Shown here piece after piece: positions 36,701 to 40,537 of a stretch of DNA of 40,537 bases (position 1 is the first letter of the stretch; the number at the start of each line of letters is the position of its first letter). The translations under genes and the position numbers were made by a program. The notes under the pieces were generated by a model. That model made no database searches and was not told the DNA's origin. It was given only the letters and a program-made list of their open reading frames with translations. This stretch comes from Adlercreutzia sp910585575 (lineage in GTDB: Bacteria > Actinomycetota > Coriobacteriia > Coriobacteriales > Eggerthellaceae), in assembly GCF_951801035.1 (NCBI RefSeq), contig NZ_CATOKT010000011.1; one strand, written 5' to 3'.

Positions 36701-37531
36701 CTATGCCTCCTTCTGCGCCTGCAGCTCGGCGAGCATCTTGGCGCCCAGATCAGTCAGGTTCCACGCGGTGCCTCCCCAAGCGGCGCAATCGGTGTCCTCC
36801 AGCACGTCGATGAAGTGCTGACCGAAGCGGCGCGGCGACTGGCAGATGGGAAACTCCTTCACCATCTCCTCGACGTCCTTCACCGAGCGGCCGCCGTCGG
36901 CCAGGGCGCTCATGATGGCCTCGTACACCTCGGCGTAGCGGAATTCCTCAGCCTCCAGCACCACACGGCGGAACTGCGTCCCCGCCAGGTATTCCTCGCG
37001 CAGAGCCAGGGCCTCTTCCGTGGCGTGCCAGATGGGGTCCACCGTCTCCTTGATCTCCAGGTAGGTGATGCCCTCTTCGGCCACTTCCTGCTCTTCGGTG
37101 GTGGCGGGCATTTCCAGGGTCAGGGCGCCAGCGCGCTCCAACATGCGGCAGAACGTCATGGGGGCGTACACCGAGCGGTTGTCGCGCTGCCACTCGTCCA
37201 CCTTCTCGGAGATGACGCTCGAGGCGCAACCGCCCTCGCAGAGCCCCACGATGTTCAGGAGCACGGGGCGACGGTTCGGGTTGCGCGTGATGAGCGCGCG
37301 CAGCGCCTCGGTGGCGCTGCCCTGGCGCTCCGGCGAGTACACCGGCTCGTGATGCACGGTCTCGGGCATATTGCGCAGGGTGGGGAAATCGATGGTGTCG
37401 TAGGGGTTGTCGTCGTCCATCCACTCCTGATCGATGTCCAAGTCGTCAACGGCCAGGGGATCGAATTCGTCATCGAAGGCGAGCACCTCGAGGGTGCTTT
37501 CCTTCGGAGAACCCGTTGCAGGAAGTGCCAT
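36701..37531 (-). CDS. Uncharacterised TorD-operon protein, possibly winged-helix
   Basis: A 276-residue soluble protein I do not recognise. Residues 1-50 are acidic. Residues about 75-160 (L-R-A-L-I-T-R-N-P-N-R-R ... G-G-C-A-S-S-V-I-S-E-K-V-D-E-W ... F-C-R-M-L-E-R-A-G-A-L) look like a helix-turn-helix followed by a short wing. The C-terminal 100 residues repeat a similar pattern (Y-E-A-I-M-S-A-L-A-D-G-G-R-S-V-K-D-V-E-E-M-V ... F-I-D-V-L-E-D-T-D-C-A-A-W). It ends with W-N-L-T-D-L-G-A-K-M-L, also common in winged-helix proteins. Two tandem winged helices are my best reading. Being 3 bp from torD, it may be a regulator or a maturation factor for the same enzyme. Confidence 0.7.
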   Translation of the reverse strand: MALPATGSPKESTLEVLAFDDEFDPLAVDDLDIDQEWMDDDNPYDTIDFPTLRNMPETVHHEPVYSPERQGSATEALRALITRNPNRRPVLLNIVGLCEGGCASSVISEKVDEWQRDNRSVYAPMTFCRMLERAGALTLEMPATTEEQEVAEEGITYLEIKETVDPIWHATEEALALREEYLAGTQFRRVVLEAEEFRYAEVYEAIMSALADGGRSVKDVEEMVKEFPICQSPRRFGQHFIDVLEDTDCAAWGGTAWNLTDLGAKMLAELQAQKEA

Positions 37532-37728
37532 AAGGTTCCTCTCTTTCCAGTAGCGCGCTGCGCCCGGGCCTCTCCTAGGGCCTGCTTCTTGGTGAAGATC
37601 CGTCTCCTCGGCTCTTCGCCTCCGACGCGGGTCGGCAGGCGTCAGCGCTTCCTATCCTCTTCGCCATCCATTTTAGAAACGGCCGTGGGGGCGCGGTCAT
37701 ACCTTGAGGTCTGTCTTGGGTTTTCAAA

Positions 37729-37771
37729 CATCATCCTGGGATGATGATTTCTCCCTTTTCCCAGGATGATT
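37729..37771. promoter_or_regulatory. ATCATCC/GGATGAT inverted motif, copy near the TorD operon
   Basis: CATCATCC (37729-37736) and GGATGATG (37739-37746) make a compact 8-bp palindrome. A further half-site GGATGATT is at 37764-37771. The spacing of the outer half-sites (34 bp start to start) is 10 bp, one helical turn, longer than in the copy at 32330-32362 (24 bp). It lies between the TorD operon (minus) and the small exported protein gene (plus). Confidence 0.55.
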
Positions 37772-37796
37772 ACGGGCTGGAACAGGGGTTTTGACC

Positions 37797-37824
37797 TTGA
37801 CGTTTCGCGCACGCGCGCCATAAT
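37797..37824 (+). promoter_or_regulatory. Possible promoter of the small exported protein gene
   Basis: TTGACG (37797-37802), 16-bp spacer, CATAAT (37819-37824). The transcript would start about 40 bp before the ATG at 37872. The ATCATCC motif lies directly upstream. Confidence 0.5.
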
Positions 37825-37871
37825 GGCCTTGCGTTGCAAATCTGCGGGGCGACCACGAAAAGGGAGCACTT

Positions 37872-38387
37872 ATGACCAACGCAGCATTCGGCAAGAAGGT
37901 TCTTGCCATCGCGGTTCTGGCCTGCCTTTGTGCGGCCCTGATCGCTGTCCCGGCCTACGGTTTCTACTATGTGCACGACGACAGCGTGTCGGATTCGTCT
38001 GACGGTTTGGGTACCTACGAGATCTTCACGGTGGTCGACGAGACCGCCGTCGGAGGCGACGTTCACTCCGACCTGATGTTCGTTCCGGCGGGCAGCACGG
38101 CCGATGTTGTCCTCACCGAGGGCATCATCTCCAGCGAGGATCAGAATGGTCTGGACGCCATTCACAACTACGATGTCCAGAACATTGCTGATTACCTGGC
38201 CGCCAACGGCTACAACGCTGAAATCAGCGTGTACGCCACGGGCGAGGCCCAGACCTACAAGGACGCGGAAGGCGCCTACGCCGCCACGTCCCAGAACGTG
38301 GGCGACGCCTACACCGCTTCTTCGAAGGGTGACGGCAGCACCACACTCGATCGCTACGACAACGTGGTGATCAAGGTGACCAAGTAA
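37872..38387 (+). CDS. Small exported or membrane-anchored protein, unknown function
   Basis: A 171-residue protein. Residues 8-30 form a hydrophobic segment (V-L-A-I-A-V-L-A-C-L-C-A-A-L-I-A-V-P-A-Y-G) that acts as signal peptide or anchor; there is no proper lipobox. The mature part is acidic and rich in Asp, Thr, Ala and Tyr, with mixed beta segments (F-T-V-V-D-E-T-A-V-G-G-D-V, V-V-I-K-V-T-K at the end). No family recognised. GGGAG is 5-6 bp upstream. Single-gene unit between the TorD operon and the LuxR gene, bounded by a terminator, so a link with the molybdoenzyme is possible but unproven. Confidence 0.75.
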   Translation: MTNAAFGKKVLAIAVLACLCAALIAVPAYGFYYVHDDSVSDSSDGLGTYEIFTVVDETAVGGDVHSDLMFVPAGSTADVVLTEGIISSEDQNGLDAIHNYDVQNIADYLAANGYNAEISVYATGEAQTYKDAEGAYAATSQNVGDAYTASSKGDGSTTLDRYDNVVIKVTK

Positions 38388-38397
38388 GGTTGCCGCC

Positions 38398-38434
38398 GCA
38401 AGAGCCCGCCGTCGACCAGCGGCGGGCTCTTTTG
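38398..38434 (+). terminator. Terminator of the small exported protein gene
   Basis: Stem AAGAGCCCGCCG / CGGCGGGCTCTT with an 8-base loop, ending in TTTT, 10 bp after the stop codon. Confidence 0.85.
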
Positions 38435-38453
38435 CATCAGGGGAGCGCATACC

Positions 38454-38483
38454 TTGACCCGAGTTTAAGAGGGCTTCTATAAT
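38454..38483 (+). promoter_or_regulatory. Promoter of the LuxR gene
   Basis: TTGACC (38454-38459), 18-bp spacer, consensus TATAAT (38478-38483). The near-palindrome GAGTTTAAGA ... TCTTAACTC brackets the -10 box and may be an operator, for example for autoregulation. Confidence 0.7.
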
Positions 38484-38533
38484 TCTTAACTCGCTGTCAA
38501 GAGCGACGAAGAGGGAGACGCAAGGGGGGATTC

Positions 38534-40327
38534 ATGGGGCTGCACGTTCCGCGCATCACCATTAACTTCGACTTTAAAGAGAGCAGCTCGTTCGGCGAGC
38601 TGAGCCTTATATCGCTGGGCTACGGTCTTCACCAGACCTGGATCTACAGCTCCATGTTCGACAAGGGCGGTATCTTCGGGTCGAATGTTTTACAGGCCGG
38701 CCCCTTCAACGACCACCTTTCCCTGGCCTACTTCGTTTCCATCCTGGTCTATGGCGTACTACTGCTGGTGGCCAGCGCCCTGGACACCAAACTCATTCGC
38801 TTCTTCCATTCGGCGGCGGCCCTGGGCGGCGCGGCAGCCCTGGGCGCCTTGGGCACCCTCATGCTGCTGCTGCCCGAAGACTCGTTCTTCACACTAGGCA
38901 TGATTCAGGCCCTCTCGGGCATACTCACCGGCGCGGGGTCATCGGTGCTGCTTATTGCCTGGGGCATCATGTTCGCCCGCCAGGACTCGGCGTCCATCGT
39001 CATCAACGGCGCCCTGTCCATTGCCATTGGCTTCGGCGTGTACGGCCTGTTCCTGCACCAAATTCCCTACCCGCTGGGCGGCGTGGCCAGCGCCCTTCTG
39101 CCCGTCTGCGAGCTGGCGCTCTTACTGGTGCTGCGCACCCATGTGAGCCTGGACTTCGACAACCGTCGACTGGCCTTTCAGCCACTGCCCATCAACCATG
39201 CCCGGTTCGTGCTGCGCTTCGGGCTGCCGGTGTTCTTCCTCGGCGTGGCCCTGGGCATCCTGCGCCAAACCTCCATTGAGACCATCTTGCCCGGCACGGG
39301 CTTTGAGGACCAGGCCATCCTGTTCCTGACCGCTTGCTGCGCCATGGTACTCATCATGGTCACCTTCCTGGCCCTGGGCGGCGATGAGCGCTGGCACACC
39401 TTCTTCCGCCCGCTCATTCCCTTTATTGCCGTCACGGCCGTGTTCATCCCCTTCGCCGCCGGCGACGACGGCATCTGGGGCACCTCCATTGTGCTGGTGG
39501 GCTACATGACTTTCGAAGCGCTCATGTGGATCTTCTTCGCCGAACTGGCCCAGCGCTTCCGCCTCTCCCCCATTTTCGTCTGCGGTTTGGGTCGCGGCGT
39601 GATGGCCCTGGCGGCCTTGGGCGGCTCCACCTTGCCGCTGTTCAGCGAAGCCCTCCCTCTGTCCAACGCCTTCGGCGAGGCCGGCGTGGTGTTCGTCGTC
39701 ATCATCGCTATGATGCTGGCCTACACCCTGCTGCCCGACGAGCGCGAGATGGCTTCCATCGTCACCGTCGACCCGCACAAGGCAGCCGCCGTGCACAACA
39801 TTTCGCGCACCCCGCTTATTGTGGTGAACGAGGGCGAGACGCTTGTTGTAGGACAAAGCCTCGTTGCTGCGAAGGATGCAGCAGAAGGCGCGCCCGGGGA
39901 ATCGGAGAGCACTTCCAGGGATGAGCAATCCGCCGCTTCGCCGTCGGAGAACAGCCCCGTCGAGGAAGAGACCAGCTTCTTCGAGGAGGCCTCCCCGGCA
40001 CCGGCCACCAGCCGACCCCGCATGGACTTCTCGCGCTCCATCTTCGCCGAAGAGCCCAGCGAGGAGACGCCGCTGCCGGAGGAGAGTCAGATCGAGCGCG
40101 ATCACTTCCGCGAGCGCTGCGAGGCCGTGGCCAACACCTATCTGCTGTCCCGCCGCGAAAACGAGGTGATGTACTACCTGGCCCGCGGCTACAAGTCCTC
40201 GTTCATCCAGCAGCAGCTCTACATTTCCGAAGGCACCGCGAAGACCCACATCCGCCACATCTACCGCAAGCTGGACATCCACAGCCAGCAAGAGCTCATC
40301 CATCTCATCGACGAAGTGGAACTGTAG
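38534..40327 (+). CDS. LuxR-family regulator with 12-helix membrane domain
   Basis: A 597-residue protein. Residues about 25-400 contain some 12 hydrophobic helices in an MFS-like arrangement. Then comes an acidic, Ser/Glu/Pro-rich linker (about 415-525). The C-terminal LuxR helix-turn-helix is L-S-R-R-E-N-E-V-M-Y-Y-L-A-R-G-Y-K-S-S-F-I ... S-E-G-T-A-K-T-H-I-R-H-I-Y-R-K-L. This fusion is abundant in Eggerthellaceae, often beside molybdoenzyme or catabolic genes, and is thought to sense a compound at the membrane and act on nearby promoters. Start ATG with AAGGGGGG 5 bp upstream. Likely target: the molybdoenzyme/TorD operons via the ATCATCC motif; this is inference. Confidence 0.92.
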   Translation: MGLHVPRITINFDFKESSSFGELSLISLGYGLHQTWIYSSMFDKGGIFGSNVLQAGPFNDHLSLAYFVSILVYGVLLLVASALDTKLIRFFHSAAALGGAAALGALGTLMLLLPEDSFFTLGMIQALSGILTGAGSSVLLIAWGIMFARQDSASIVINGALSIAIGFGVYGLFLHQIPYPLGGVASALLPVCELALLLVLRTHVSLDFDNRRLAFQPLPINHARFVLRFGLPVFFLGVALGILRQTSIETILPGTGFEDQAILFLTACCAMVLIMVTFLALGGDERWHTFFRPLIPFIAVTAVFIPFAAGDDGIWGTSIVLVGYMTFEALMWIFFAELAQRFRLSPIFVCGLGRGVMALAALGGSTLPLFSEALPLSNAFGEAGVVFVVIIAMMLAYTLLPDEREMASIVTVDPHKAAAVHNISRTPLIVVNEGETLVVGQSLVAAKDAAEGAPGESESTSRDEQSAASPSENSPVEEETSFFEEASPAPATSRPRMDFSRSIFAEEPSEETPLPEESQIERDHFRERCEAVANTYLLSRRENEVMYYLARGYKSSFIQQQLYISEGTAKTHIRHIYRKLDIHSQQELIHLIDEVEL

Positions 40328-40345
40328 GACGCCCAACCAAGACAG

Positions 40346-40401
40346 TGAGACGGCCAACCGTCTGACTTGTCTCGCTGGCTGTCTCACCGACGGCTGTCTC
40401 G
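40346..40401 (+). repeat. Dispersed intergenic palindromic repeat, copy 4
   Basis: The first 29 bp match the unit at 8820-8848 with one difference at the last base. It is followed by CTGGCTGTCTCACC, as in the copy at 1874 (reading TGGCTGTCTCA), and a further degenerate unit. It lies 18 bp after the LuxR stop codon. Confidence 0.75.
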
Positions 40402-40443
40402 CTGCCACATTCACGGCGTAACCTTTTTGGGGAAGAATAGCGA

Positions 40444-40487
40444 CTCCGGCGACGAGGGCGGCCGCTCGGCCGCCCGATGAGCCGGAG
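40444..40487. other. Structured element at the window edge
   Basis: Nested inverted repeat: CTCCGGC (40444-40450) pairs with GCCGGAG (40481-40487), and GGGCGGCC pairs with GGCCGCCC. They are separated by a symmetrical 5x5 internal loop (GACGA opposite GATGA) and closed by a GCTC loop. Shortly after comes AGGGG-ATT-CCCCT. It could be a terminator, a repeat or the start of a leader RNA for a gene beyond the window. No gene is visible from 40328 to 40537. Confidence 0.4.
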
Positions 40488-40537
40488 CAAATCCAAGGGG
40501 ATTCCCCTAATCTCTTATCGACCAAGAATCGAGACAG

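Noticed and set aside
1..40537. CRISPR arrays, tRNA, rRNA or prophage genes
   Set aside because: No regularly spaced direct repeats, no cloverleaf with a GTTCGA arm, no rRNA stretches, and no integrase, capsid or portal-like proteins were seen. The repeats found are palindromic and dispersed.

Overview
The window looks like chromosome of a high-GC, anaerobic gut actinobacterium of the Coriobacteriia, most likely family Eggerthellaceae (Eggerthella, Gordonibacter, Adlercreutzia, Slackia and relatives). The reasons are the GC-rich coding bias, a large Tat-exported molybdopterin reductase with its own TorD chaperone, a LuxR regulator fused to a 12-helix membrane domain, an Old-Yellow-Enzyme/short-chain-dehydrogenase catabolic cluster, and rubrerythrin. 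Genus cannot be fixed from the sequence alone. There is no tRNA, rRNA, CRISPR array, transposase or phage module.

Layout. (1) 154-815: a HigB/HigA-like toxin-antitoxin pair with a palindromic operator inside its promoter. (2) 922-8806: a minus-strand gene set (flavin enoate/dienoyl-CoA reductase, MFS carrier, two SDRs, DUF169 protein, then a separately terminated 7alpha-HSDH-like SDR). It faces a divergent TetR regulator across an intergenic region carrying six TTGAAC boxes. (3) 8899-14047: LysE exporter/LysR pair, rubrerythrin, M18 aminopeptidase and a lipoprotein. (4) 14048-14832: a gene-poor interval with two divergent small-RNA candidates that both display C/U-rich loops. (5) 14833-16705: TrpR-like protein and a drug-type MFS exporter. 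(6) 16880-23238: a VTC polyphosphate polymerase/DUF4956/DUF4353 lipoprotein operon divergent from an OmpR-type two-component system, with mirror-image 11-bp-spaced direct repeats between them. (7) 23350-32128: electron-transfer genes (a ferredoxin/MvhD-like fusion, NapH-like, NapG-like) and a DmsABC-type molybdoenzyme operon with a structured leader. (8) 32462-35383: an Ala-rich protein paired with a divergent UvrD-like ATPase. (9) 35384-37531: inverted-repeat elements, then TorD and a partner gene. (10) 37872-40327: a small exported protein and the membrane LuxR regulator, followed by a dispersed repeat and a structured element at the edge.

How they may work together. Regions 7, 9 and 10 look like one anaerobic respiration unit: catalytic subunit, four-cluster ferredoxin, NrfD-type quinol anchor, extra NapGH-like electron carriers, maturation chaperone, and a membrane-bound LuxR sensor. 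The upstream regions of the catalytic operon and the chaperone operon share an ATCATCC/GGATGAT inverted motif. Region 2 looks like import and redox remodelling of an alicyclic or aromatic compound (steroid, bile acid or plant phenolic) under TetR control; the substrate is not known. Region 6 links a sensor kinase to membrane polyphosphate synthesis.

The strongest leads for something undescribed are the C-rich-loop small RNA pair, the two-component/polyphosphate operator arrangement, the unassigned molybdoenzyme with its leader RNA and shared motif, the degenerate helicase pair, and the OYE/SDR cluster. All functional calls rest on motif recognition by eye; no database search was possible.
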